64,000 bases of DNA from Streptomyces sp. TG1A-60 (GTDB lineage Bacteria; Actinomycetota; Actinomycetes; Streptomycetales; Streptomycetaceae): positions 5,394,001 to 5,458,000 of the forward strand of contig NZ_CP147520.1 in assembly GCF_037201975.1 (NCBI RefSeq), given 5' to 3'. Below, piece after piece: positions 17,018 to 25,489 of this stretch (positions are counted from its first letter, which is position 1; every line of letters starts with the position of its first letter). A model generated the notes under the pieces. The model had not been told where the DNA came from. It made no database searches and was given only the letters and a program-made list of their open reading frames with translations. Made by a program: the position numbers and the translations under genes.

Positions 17018-17704
17018 TCAGGGGGTCGGGGTGCCTGTGAGGCTCGACGGGCCGGCGGGTGGCCGGTCGCCCACCAGTGGCTCCAGGTAGCGGAGCAGGA
17101 CGTGCTTCAGTTCCTGGACGTACGCCTCGCGCTCGGCGCCCTCGCGGCCGAGCACCAGCTCCAGGCCGGCCTTGTACACGGCCAGGCAGACGTGTGCGGT
17201 GCGTGCGACGTCGGCGGCCGGAGCGTCGGGCAGGGAGGGGGCGAGCAGGGCCTCCACCCGCGCGACCAGGGTCGTGAGCAGGGCGTCGTGCTCCTCGGCG
17301 ATGCGGCCGGGAACGTCCGGGCCGTGCATCAGCGTGAAGAACACCGGGTGCCGGCAGTTGAAGTCGATGAAGCGGTCGACGGCGGCGGCGACGGCCTCCT
17401 CCAGCGGGGTCGCCGGATCGACCGGGGCGAGCGCCTCCCCGTACGTCTCGCGCATCTCGCGCATCAGCCGCTCGCCCAGCTCGATCGCGATCGCTTCCTT
17501 GTTCGGGAAGAACTGGTAGAGCGTGCCCGGGGAGACCCCTGCCTCGCGGGCGATTGCGTTGGTGCTGGCGGCGGTGTACCCGGTCTCGCAGAACACGGAC
17601 GCCGCGGCTTCGAGGAGTTGGGCGATGCGGCGCTCGCCGCGGGCCTGGCGGCGACGCGGCTGCTCCTTCGCCAGGGGCTGGTCCTTCTCCTGGTGGGTGG
17701 GCAC
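17018..17704 (-). CDS. TetR/AcrR-family transcriptional regulator
   Basis: A 228-residue repressor. The N-terminal helix-turn-helix reads TNAIAREAGVSPGTLYQFF, preceded by IAQLLEAAASVFCETGYTAA. The C-terminal ligand-binding domain is helical and not assignable. I chose GTG 17704 (VPTHQEKDQPLAKEQPRRRQ), which has GGGGA upstream; the frame is open further upstream but that part overlaps the divergent operator region. It is transcribed divergently from the MMPL transporter, with two 24-bp palindromes between them, so it most likely represses both itself and the transporter. Confidence 0.9.
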   Translation of the reverse strand: MPTHQEKDQPLAKEQPRRRQARGERRIAQLLEAAASVFCETGYTAASTNAIAREAGVSPGTLYQFFPNKEAIAIELGERLMREMRETYGEALAPVDPATPLEEAVAAAVDRFIDFNCRHPVFFTLMHGPDVPGRIAEEHDALLTTLVARVEALLAPSLPDAPAADVARTAHVCLAVYKAGLELVLGREGAEREAYVQELKHVLLRYLEPLVGDRPPAGPSSLTGTPTP

Positions 17705-17737
17705 GCGGTTATCCCCGGCTTTCCGTACGTGATTGAC

Positions 17738-17761
17738 AAACGCGAGTGGTCGCTCGCATTC
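17738..17761. promoter_or_regulatory. TetR-type operator 1 overlapping a promoter
   Basis: AAACGCGAG-6-CTCGCATTC, an imperfect palindrome. A TTGACA box at 17734-17739 overlaps its left edge and points toward the MMPL gene, so repressor binding would block RNA polymerase. Confidence 0.65.
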
Positions 17762-17766
17762 TGGTG

Positions 17767-17790
17767 AAACGCGAGCGATCTCTCGTGTTT
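17767..17790. promoter_or_regulatory. TetR-type operator 2
   Basis: AAACGCGAG-6-CTCGTGTTT, a near-perfect palindrome with the same half-site as operator 1. The centres are 29 bp apart in the TetR/MMPL divergent promoter. Confidence 0.7.
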
Positions 17791-17865
17791 GCCAGTGTAT
17801 GGCTCGGCTCTCCCGTGCTGCCTGGCTGCGCACAGCACGGATCAGAGTGAAGGGGACACCGCACC

Positions 17866-20099
17866 ATGACCGAAGTCAACCGGCCACCCCGAGCCGGAGG
17901 CTGGACCCGTTTCGTGACCGCCCGCCCCCGGCTCTCCCTGCTGGTCACCCTGGTGCTCACCGCCCTCGCGGTCGTGGCGGGCAGCGATGTGGCGGACCGC
18001 CTCGGCAGCGGCGGCTGGGAGGACCCGGGTGCCGAGTCCACCTACGCGACGAAGGCCCTGCAACGCGAGTTCCCCGACTCCCAGCCGAACTTCCTGCTGC
18101 TGGTCGACGCGGGCGGCGCCTCGGTCGACGACCCCGCCGTCGCGGCCGAGGCGAAGAGGCTGACCGAGCGGCTCGCCGCCGAGAAGGGCGTCGCGGGCGT
18201 CGGTTCCTACTGGCAGACCGGTGCCCCGACCCTGCGCGCCGAGGACGGCGGTGAGGCACTGATAGCGGCCCGCCTCACCGGCGACGAGACAGCGGTGAAC
18301 AAGACCCTGGACCGCATCGCGCCCGAGTTCCGCGGCACGCACGGCCCGGTCGAGGTCAAGGTCGGCGGCATCCACGCCGTGCGCCACGAGATGCAGACGA
18401 TCATCCAGGAGGACCTGCTGCGGGCCGAGCTGATCGCCCTGCCGGTGACCCTCGTCCTGCTGGTCATGGTCTTCGGCAGCGCGGTCGCCGCCCTCCTGCC
18501 CCTCGGCGTGGGCATCGTCGCCATCCTCGGCACCAACGCGATCCTGCGAGGCCTCACCGAGGTCACCGACGTCTCGGTCTTCGCGCTCAACCTCACCACG
18601 GCCATGGGCCTGGGCCTCGCGATCGACTACGCCCTGTTCATCGTGCGCCGCTTCCGCGAGGAACTGGCCACCGGTGCCGAACCCCGGACGGCCATCGCCA
18701 CCACTCTGCGCACGGCCGGCCGCACGGTCCTCTTCTCCGCCCTCACCGTCGCCGTCTCCCTGGCCGCCATGATGGTCTTCCCGCAGTACTTCCTGAAGTC
18801 CTTCGCCTACGCGGGCATGGCCGTCGTCCTCCTGGCCGCCGCAGCCGCCCTCATCCTGCTCCCGGCCGCCCTGGTGCTGCTGGGCGAGCGGGTCAACGCC
18901 CTGGACCTGCGCAAGCTGTTCCGGCGCCGCGGGGCCGCCGGGACCGAGGGGGACTCCCCGGCCAAGGAGGCAGGCGCGGCCTGGGGGCGCACGGCAGACC
19001 TCGTCATGCGCCGCGCCCCCTACTTCGCCATCGCCACGACAGCCGGCCTCGTCCTCCTCGGTCTGCCCTTCCTGGGCGCGAAGTTCGGCACGGCGGACGA
19101 CCGCCAGCTCCCCCGACCGCGGAGTCCCACGTCGTCCAGCAGCACATCCGGGAGGGCTTCCCGGGCACCCCCGGCGTCGGCCTTGACGTACTGGCCGAAG
19201 GGAAGGCGACCGAGACCGAGTACGCCACCTTCAAGGAGCGGATCGAGGACCTGCCCGAGGTGCTCCGCGTGGAGGGCCCGTTGGTACAGGGCGACTGGGC
19301 CTACTTCACCGTGCAGCCGAAGGGCGAGGCGGTCGACGAGGGCGCGCAGCGCCTGGTGGAGGACATCCGGGCGGCGCCCGCCCCATTCGAGACCTCGGTG
19401 ACGGGCACGGCGGCGGTCCTGGTCGACACGAAGGCGGCGATAGGGGACGGCATCCCCTGGGCACTGTCCTTCATAGCGATAGTGACCCTCATCCTGGTCT
19501 TCCTCCTCACCGGCAGTGTGCTGATCCCCCTCCAGGCGGTCCTGCTCAACGCGCTCAGCCTCACCGCGATGTTCGGCGCGCTGGTCTGGGTCTTCCAGGA
19601 AGGCCACCTCTCCGGCCTCCTCGCCTTCACCAGTCCGGGTTCCATCGAGACCACCCTCCCCGTCCTGATGTTCTGCGTCGCCTTCGGCCTCTCCATGGAC
19701 TACGGCGTCTTCCTGCTCTCCCGCATCAAGGAGGAGTACGACCACACCGGCGACCACACCGCCTCCGTCCGCTTCGGCCTCCAGCGCACCGGCGGCCTCA
19801 TCACCGCCGCCGCCGTCATCCTCGCCGTCGTCATGATCGCCATCGGCACGTCCCGGGTGACCAACACGAAGATGCTCGGCCTGGGCATAGCCCTGGCCGT
19901 CCTCATGGACGCCATGGTCGTCCGCACCCTCCTGGTCCCCGCGGTGATGCGCCTGACAGGGCACGCCACGTGGTGGGCCCCGGCCCCCCTGCGGAGGCTC
20001 CACGAGCGATTCGGCCTGAGCGAGGGAGAACCGGCGCCGACGAAGCCTCCGGCGGCCACCCCCGAGCGGGAGCCCGTCTCCAGCCGCTCAGGCCCCTGA
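17866..20099 (+). pseudogene. MMPL-family RND transporter, single-base frameshift
   Basis: An MmpL/actinorhodin-exporter type drug or lipid transporter, about 744 residues if repaired. Start ATG 17866 (MTEVNRPPRAGG). The first part carries an N-terminal membrane helix, an extracytoplasmic domain and a helix bundle with TTAMGLGLAIDYALF and IVRRFREEL. The second part repeats the layout with LPVLMFCVAFGLSMDYGVFL. The frame breaks at a C5 run, 19110-19114: after ADDRQLP the correct reading PTAESHVVQQHIREGFPG needs one more C. As given, translation stops at 19401. Divergent from its probable TetR repressor. Confidence 0.9.
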
Positions 20100-20201
20100 T
20101 GCCCCGCCGGGGGGGCACTCCCGACGGGGGTGGCATCCTGGCCGGGGCTCGGCAAGGGGCAGGGACCGGCAAAGTCGACCCCCGGTCGAAAGGTGAGGGA
20201 C

Positions 20202-21245
20202 ATGCGCGCGGTGACGTTCGAGGAGTTCGGAAAGCCGGCCGGAGTGAAGAACGTCGCGGACCCCACTCCCACACCCCACGGCGTCGTCGTCCGCGTCGAG
20301 GCGACCGGCCTCTGCCGCAGCGACTGGCACGCCTGGCAGGGCCACGACCCCGACATCACCCTCCCCCACGTCCCCGGTCACGAACTCGCCGGAGTCGTCG
20401 AGGCGACCGGCGCGGCGGTGACCGCCTGGCACCCCGGCGACCGGGTCACCGTCCCCTTCGTGTGCGCCTGCGGCAACTGCCCCGCCTGCGCGGCCGGCGA
20501 CCAGCAGGTGTGCGAGCGCCAGACCCAGCCGGGGTTCACCCACTGGGGTTCGTTCGCCCAGTACGTGGCCCTGGACCACGCCGACGTGAACCTGGTGGCA
20601 CTGCCGGAGGAGATGTCGTACGGCACGGCGGCCTCACTGGGCTGCCGCTTCGCCACGGCGTTCCGCGCGGTGGTGACGCAGGGCCGCGTCGCGTCGGGGG
20701 AGTGGGCCGCCGTCCACGGCTGCGGCGGCGTGGGCCTCTCCGCGGTGATGATCGCGGCGGCCTCCGGCGCCAGGGTGATCGCCGTGGACGTATCGCCCCA
20801 GGCCCTGGACCTGGCCCGGGAGTTCGGCGCGGCGCACTGCGTGGACGCGTCAGCCGTCACGGACACGGCCGCGGCGGTACACGACCTCACCGCCGGCGGC
20901 GCCCACCTCTCCCTCGACGCCCTCGGCTCCCCGGTCACCTGCGCGGCCTCCGTCGACAGCCTCCGCCGCCGGGGCCGCCACATCCAGGTGGGCCTGCTCC
21001 CGTCCGAGACGGGCACCACCCCCGTCCCCATGGCCCGGGCGATCGCCCTCGAACTCGAACTCCTGGGCAGCCACGGCATGGCGGCCCATGCCTACCCGCC
21101 CATGCTGGAGCTGGTCCGGGCGGGCGTCCTCCGCCCGGACCTCCTGGTCACGTCGACGATCTCCCTGGACGCGGCCCCCGAGGCGCTGGCCGCGATGGGC
21201 ACGGCGCCGGGCAGCGGCGTGACGGTCATCGAGCCGTGGAGCTGA
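20202..21245 (+). CDS. Zinc-dependent alcohol dehydrogenase
   Basis: A 347-residue medium-chain dehydrogenase/reductase. Catalytic zinc ligands are in [10 protein letters not shown] and VPGHELAG. The structural zinc site is [17 protein letters not shown] near residue 90, and the dinucleotide fold is GCGGVGLSA near 180. Start ATG 20202 follows GAGGGA; an open frame further upstream lacks such a site. The substrate is unknown. Its 3' end overlaps the convergent acetyltransferase gene by 20 nt. Confidence 0.93.
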   Translation: MRAVTFEEFGKPAGVKNVADPTPTPHGVVVRVEATGLCRSDWHAWQGHDPDITLPHVPGHELAGVVEATGAAVTAWHPGDRVTVPFVCACGNCPACAAGDQQVCERQTQPGFTHWGSFAQYVALDHADVNLVALPEEMSYGTAASLGCRFATAFRAVVTQGRVASGEWAAVHGCGGVGLSAVMIAAASGARVIAVDVSPQALDLAREFGAAHCVDASAVTDTAAAVHDLTAGGAHLSLDALGSPVTCAASVDSLRRRGRHIQVGLLPSETGTTPVPMARAIALELELLGSHGMAAHAYPPMLELVRAGVLRPDLLVTSTISLDAAPEALAAMGTAPGSGVTVIEPWS

Positions 21246-21816
21246 CCCGGTCGCCGTCGGGCCACCCCCGATGGGCCGCCCACTCCGGGGCGAGGACCGA
21301 CATCCGTACGGCATCGATCCACTGCCCGTCCTGCCACAGGGTCTGCCTCTCGACCCCCTCGGCCACGAACCCGGCCTTCTCGTAGGCGCGCCGGGCGCGG
21401 GGGTTGTGGGTGAAGACGGAGAGCGAGACACGGTGCAGGCCGAGCTGCTCGAAGGCGTGACCGACCGTCAGCCGCACGGCCTCCGTGCCCAGCCCGCGAT
21501 CCCGCCCACCGGGACCGATCAGGATCCGGAAGCAGCAGCTGCGATTGGCCTCGTCCCACTCGTTGAGCACGGTCTCGCCCACCAGCTCACCGGTTGCTTG
21601 GTTCACGACTGCGAGGTCGAGGCGGTCGGTCTGGTCGTTGCGGCTGCCGTACCAGGAACGCAGCCGGTCCAGTCCGAACGCTTCCGTCGGGCTGCCGGTG
21701 AGCCGTACGACCTCCGGGTCGGCCAGAATCCGTGCCATCACGGGCACGTCGTCCTCGGTGAACGGCCGCAGCACGGTCTTGTCACCGGTGAGCACGGGTT
21801 TCGCGGAAAGGGTCAC
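21226..21816 (-). CDS. GNAT-family N-acetyltransferase (RimJ/RimL-like)
   Basis: A 196-residue acetyltransferase resembling the RimJ/RimL class that modifies ribosomal protein or small-molecule amines. The acetyl-CoA loop region reads [20 protein letters not shown] (the pattern is R-x-x-G-x-G/A). The C-terminal [18 protein letters not shown] is typical. Start GTG 21816 ([18 protein letters not shown]) is chosen from the domain start; the frame is open further upstream without support. Convergent with the alcohol dehydrogenase. Confidence 0.88.
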   Translation of the reverse strand: MTLSAKPVLTGDKTVLRPFTEDDVPVMARILADPEVVRLTGSPTEAFGLDRLRSWYGSRNDQTDRLDLAVVNQATGELVGETVLNEWDEANRSCCFRILIGPGGRDRGLGTEAVRLTVGHAFEQLGLHRVSLSVFTHNPRARRAYEKAGFVAEGVERQTLWQDGQWIDAVRMSVLAPEWAAHRGWPDGDRVSSTAR

Positions 21817-21883
21817 CCCTGCATCCTCGGCACCGCGCGGGCACGACGGCAAACCGATAACGGGCACGACGGCGAACCAACAA

Positions 21884-21935
21884 GCGCTGTGCCCCGTCCC
21901 CCCGTTGACACTTCCCACGGGACGGGGCACAGCGC
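21884..21935 (-). terminator. Strong terminator after the small HTH gene
   Basis: A 17-bp perfect stem GCGCTGTGCCCCGTCCC/GGGACGGGGCACAGCGC with an 18-nt loop, 38 bp downstream of the HTH gene stop. It isolates that gene from the acetyltransferase gene. Confidence 0.8.
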
Positions 21936-21972
21936 GAGTACGCGGAGACCCGGCCACACGGTCCGGGGCGCG

Positions 21973-22173
21973 TCACTCCACCGTGCGCCCCCGGTTGCCC
22001 GGTCTGGAGGCGACCCAGGCGCGGACGGTGTCGGCGTACCAGTAGGGCTTGCCGCCCTCCACATGGTCGGGCGGCGGCAGCAGCCCGTGTTTGCGGTAGG
22101 AGCGGACGGTTTCGGGCCGCACACGGATGTGCGCCGCGATGTCCTGGTACGACCAGAGGCCTCGGTCGGTCAT
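21973..22173 (-). CDS. Small helix-turn-helix DNA-binding protein (MerR/AlpA-like)
   Basis: A 66-residue protein consisting of one winged helix-turn-helix. It reads WSYQDIAAHIRVRPETVRSY then RKHGLLPPPDHVEGGKPYWY. It resembles stand-alone MerR-like or excisionase-like (AlpA) DNA-binding domains without an effector domain. ATG 22173 has GGGAGGTG seven bases upstream. Such small proteins often belong to integrative elements, but no integrase or attachment site is visible here. It is a single-gene unit with its own terminator. Confidence 0.8.
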   Translation of the reverse strand: MTDRGLWSYQDIAAHIRVRPETVRSYRKHGLLPPPDHVEGGKPYWYADTVRAWVASRPGNRGRTVE

Positions 22174-22539
22174 CAGTGGCACCTCCCTGCGCGCACCACG
22201 GCGGAGGCCGGGACGACCGTCGGGGAGCCGGGCGCTGCGCTGGCGATCACAAGCCTGTGCCCGGTGAACGACCAGCAGTGGCCACCGGCAAGCCCCCGTC
22301 GCCCACGTGTGACCCAGGACGTGCGTACACGTGACATACGTGACAGAGGGGTGTCTTTTGTGACACGAGTGACGAATTGAGGGTCGCGCGGTGCCCGGCG
22401 CTTCCGGGCGCACCACCGCTACCGCCCCAGGGGGCGCGCGCCGAGCCGGTCCGGGTGCGGGAGAGTGAGGACCGGGGCAGCGACGTCATGCGGGCCGGCT
22501 TCCGTCCCGGAGTGGAGGGTGCCCTTAGGATAGTCAGAA
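22174..22539. other. Divergent intergenic region without a gene
   Basis: I see no gene here. The 22310-22375 part is rich in GTGAC/GTCAC half-sites (for example TACGTGACAT and TTTGTGACACGAGTGAC). These may be regulatory for the small HTH gene, whose start is 140-200 bp away. Confidence 0.35.
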
Positions 22540-22584
22540 TGTCTGGACAAACTATTGACAGGGGTGCTCCGGCGGAGCTAGACC
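22540..22584 (+). promoter_or_regulatory. GntR-like operator and promoter of the inositol operon
   Basis: TGTCTGGACA (22540-22549) is a TGTC-NN-GACA palindrome typical of GntR-family operators. It lies just before TTGACA (22555-22560), with a possible -10 TAGACC at 22579 after an 18-bp spacer. The iolC start is 31 bp downstream. No gntR gene is in the window. Confidence 0.5.
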
Positions 22585-22615
22585 TGTGTCGGAACCGGAG
22601 CGCGAAGGGAAGTCG

Positions 22616-23566
22616 ATGGCGTACGACCTGATCACCATGGGGCGGATCGGTGTGGACCTCTACCCGTTGCAGACGGGGGTCCCGCTGCCGCAGGTGACCT
22701 CCTTCGGGAAGTTCCTCGGCGGATCGGCGACGAACGTCGCGGTGGCCGCGTCCCGTCTCGGCCGCTCCGCCGCCGTCGTCACCCGCACGGGAGAGGATCC
22801 CTTCGGCGACTATCTCCACCAGGCGCTGCGCGACTTCGGGGTCGACGACCGCTGGGTCACCCCGGTGCCGGGCCTGCCGACGCCGGTCACGTTCTGCGAG
22901 GTCTTCCCGCCGGACGACTTCCCGCTGTACTTCTACCGTCGGCCCAAGGCCCCGGACCTGGAGATCGGCGCCGACGAGCTGGACCTCGACGCGATCGGCG
23001 AGGCCCGGATCTTCTGGGTGACCGGCACCGGCCTGAGCGAGGAGCCCAGCCGTACGGCGACGCTCGCGGCGCTCGCCCACCGGGCCAGGTCCGGTACGAC
23101 GGTCTTCGACCTCGACTGGCGCCCCATGTTCTGGGCCGACCCGGCCACGGCCCGCCCGTTCTACGAGGAGGCCCTGCGGCACACGACCGTCGCGGTCGGC
23201 AACCTGGACGAGGTCGAGGTCGCGACCGGCGTGCGCGAGCCGCAGGCCGCCGCCCGCGCGCTCCTCGACGCCGGGGTCGAACTCGCGGTCGTCAAGCAGG
23301 GTCCGAAGGGTGTCCTCGCGGTCAGCAGCAGGGGCGGGTCCGCCGAGGTCCCGCCCCTCCCCGTCGAGGTACTCAACGGCCTCGGCGCCGGTGACGCCTT
23401 CGGCGGCTCCCTCTGCCACGGCCTGCTCGAAGGCTGGGACCTGGAGAAGGTCATGCGGTACGCCAACGCCGCCGGCGCGATCGTCGCCTCCCGCCTGGAG
23501 TGCTCCTCCGCGATGCCCACCGTGGAAGAGATCGAGGCGGCCGTAGCGGCCGGAGCGGTCCGGTGA
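22616..23566 (+). CDS. iolC: 5-dehydro-2-deoxygluconokinase
   Basis: A 316-residue PfkB-family kinase phosphorylating 5-dehydro-2-deoxy-D-gluconate in myo-inositol breakdown. N-terminal motif ITMGRIGVDLYP and GKFLGGSATNVAVAASRLGR; catalytic NGLGAGDAFGGSLCHG near residue 260. ATG 22616 has AAGGGA upstream; an in-frame GTG at 22586 lacks a site. First gene of the operon; its stop overlaps the next start (GTGA). The neighbours iolB and iolD fix the assignment over ribokinase-like alternatives. Confidence 0.93.
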   Translation: MAYDLITMGRIGVDLYPLQTGVPLPQVTSFGKFLGGSATNVAVAASRLGRSAAVVTRTGEDPFGDYLHQALRDFGVDDRWVTPVPGLPTPVTFCEVFPPDDFPLYFYRRPKAPDLEIGADELDLDAIGEARIFWVTGTGLSEEPSRTATLAALAHRARSGTTVFDLDWRPMFWADPATARPFYEEALRHTTVAVGNLDEVEVATGVREPQAAARALLDAGVELAVVKQGPKGVLAVSSRGGSAEVPPLPVEVLNGLGAGDAFGGSLCHGLLEGWDLEKVMRYANAAGAIVASRLECSSAMPTVEEIEAAVAAGAVR

Positions 23567-24633
23567 CCGCCCACGAGCCCGGCGGCCCCACGGCCTCCGA
23601 GTCCGGCCGCTCCACCGCCACCCGGCCCGGCCGCCCCGCCGTCACCTCCCAGCCCGGCGGCCCCGCCGTGACCACCAGGCCCGGCGGCCCCACCACCGCC
23701 ACCGCCAGGGAGCCCGGCCGCCCCGCCGGCGCCGCCCGCGGACCCCTCCCTCCCGTCGACGTCTCCGCCCTCGTCCGTACCCGGGCCCGCCACCCCGAGG
23801 CCGTCGCCGAGGCCGCCGCTCGCCGTGTCCGACGTCCCCTGATCGGCGACAGCGGCCGGCTGATGATCGTCGCCGCGGACCACCCGGCCCGCGGCGCCCT
23901 CTCCGTCGGTGACCGCGGGCTCGCCATGGCGAACCGCGTCGACCTCCTCGAACGACTGTGCCTGGCGCTGTCCCGCCCCGGCGTGGACGGCGTCCTCGCC
24001 ACCGCCGACATCCTCGACGACCTGCTCCTCCTCGGCGCGCTCGACGGCAAGGTCGTCATGGGCTCGATGAACCGGGGCGGCCTATCCGGTGCCAGCTTCG
24101 AGCTGGACGACCGCTTCACCGGCCACCGCCCCCAGGACATCGAGCGCCTCGGCTTCGACGCCGGCAAGCTCCTCCTGCGCGTCGACTACGACGACCCGGG
24201 GTCCCTCACCACCCTGGAGTCCACCGCCCGTGCCGTGGACGCCATGGCCGAGCGGCGGCTCCCGGTCTTCGTCGAGCCGTTCATCAGCCGCCGGGACCCC
24301 GCGACCGGCAAGGTCCGCAACGACCTGGGCGCCGAGGCCGTCACCAGGTCGATCGCCATAGCGGCGGGCCTCGGCGGCAGTTCGGCGTACACCTGGCTGA
24401 AGGTGCCCGTCACCGAGAACCCCGATGACATGGCCCGCGTGATGGAGACCTCGACGCTGCCCGCCGTACTGCTCGGCGGCGATGTCGGCCAGGACCAGGA
24501 GGGCGCGTACGACAAGTGGCGGAACGCGCTGCGACTTCCCACCGTGCAGGGTCTGGTGGTGGGCCGCTCGTTGCTCTACCCGGCGGACGACGACGTGACC
24601 GCCGCCGTGGACACCGCCGTAGGACTGTTGTGA
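23563..24633 (+). CDS. Cgl0159-family TIM-barrel aldolase-like protein of inositol catabolism
   Basis: A 356-residue protein. Residues 1-60 are a Pro/Gly/Thr-rich low-complexity leader. A barrel-type domain follows, with LMIVAADHPARGAL, DLGAEAVTRSIAIAAGLGGS, AYTWLKVPVTENP and TLPAVLLGGDVGQDQEGAYD. It resembles the Cgl0159 family (class I aldolase/LacD-like) found in actinobacterial iol clusters. It may act on the phosphorylated product of IolC, the step done by IolJ elsewhere; that is inference. GTG 23563 overlaps the iolC stop by 4 nt. The extended N-terminus might mean the true start is further in. Confidence 0.82.
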   Translation: MTAHEPGGPTASESGRSTATRPGRPAVTSQPGGPAVTTRPGGPTTATAREPGRPAGAARGPLPPVDVSALVRTRARHPEAVAEAAARRVRRPLIGDSGRLMIVAADHPARGALSVGDRGLAMANRVDLLERLCLALSRPGVDGVLATADILDDLLLLGALDGKVVMGSMNRGGLSGASFELDDRFTGHRPQDIERLGFDAGKLLLRVDYDDPGSLTTLESTARAVDAMAERRLPVFVEPFISRRDPATGKVRNDLGAEAVTRSIAIAAGLGGSSAYTWLKVPVTENPDDMARVMETSTLPAVLLGGDVGQDQEGAYDKWRNALRLPTVQGLVVGRSLLYPADDDVTAAVDTAVGLL

Positions 24634-24640
24634 GGGCCGC

Positions 24641-25489
24641 ATGACACAGAAGACCGAGCTGTACGTACCCAAGGGCGCCACCTCGAACGACAGGTACGCC
24701 GTCGACATCGACCCGGAGCGGGCCGGCTGGACCCACAGCAGCCTGCGGATCGTGGAGCTGGGGCCCGACGGTACGCACCTGTTCACGACCGGGGACAGCG
24801 AGTGGATCGTGCTGTCCCTCAACGGCGGTTGCACGGTGCGGGTATCGGGCGAATCCGGCCGATCGGGCGGCGAAGAGGACGCCGAGTTCCAGATCCTGGG
24901 CAGGGAGAACGTGTTCGCCGGAGTCTCCGACTTCGTGTACGCGCCCCGCGACGCCCGGGTACAGATCGCCTCCGGCGCGGGGGGCCGCTTCGCTTTGGCA
25001 GGAGCGAAGTGCGAGCGACGACTCCCCGCTCGCTACGGCCCCGCGCCGGAGGTCCCCGTGGAAGAACGAGGCAGCGGCACCTGCGCCCGCCAGGTGCGCA
25101 ACTTCGCCTCCGCCGACGCCTTCGCGTGCGACAAGCTGATCACCGTCGAGGTCATCACCCCCGGTGGCAACTGGTCCTCGTACCCGCCGCACAAGCACGA
25201 CGAGGACCGGCCGGGGGAGGAGACCGAGCTGGAGGAGATCTACTACTTCGAGATCGACGGCCCGAACGGCTTCGGCTACCAGCGCGTGTTCCCCTCCCGC
25301 GAGGGCGGATCCGAGGTGCTGGCCGAGGTCCGCTCCGGTGACGCCGTACTCGTCCCCGACGGCTGGCACGGGCCGTCCATCGCGCAGCCCGGCCACAGCA
25401 TGTACTACCTCAATGTGATGGCCGGGCCGGGCTCCGAGCGGCAGTGGCGGATCTGCTTCCACCCCGACCACACGGAGGGATACCGATGA
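24641..25489 (+). CDS. iolB: 5-deoxy-glucuronate isomerase
   Basis: A 282-residue double-cupin isomerase converting 5-deoxy-D-glucuronate to 5-dehydro-2-deoxygluconate, the substrate of IolC. Conserved metal-site features are visible: NWSSYPPHKHDEDRPGEETE followed by LEEIYYFEI, and DGWHGPSIAQPGHSMYYLNV. Length is normal. ATG 24641, 7 nt after the aldolase stop; its own stop overlaps the iolD start (ATGA). Confidence 0.94.
   Translation: MTQKTELYVPKGATSNDRYAVDIDPERAGWTHSSLRIVELGPDGTHLFTTGDSEWIVLSLNGGCTVRVSGESGRSGGEEDAEFQILGRENVFAGVSDFVYAPRDARVQIASGAGGRFALAGAKCERRLPARYGPAPEVPVEERGSGTCARQVRNFASADAFACDKLITVEVITPGGNWSSYPPHKHDEDRPGEETELEEIYYFEIDGPNGFGYQRVFPSREGGSEVLAEVRSGDAVLVPDGWHGPSIAQPGHSMYYLNVMAGPGSERQWRICFHPDHTEGYR

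Noticed and set aside
21973..22173. Small HTH gene as evidence of an integrated element
   Set aside because: No integrase, replication gene, tRNA or flanking direct repeat is visible nearby.
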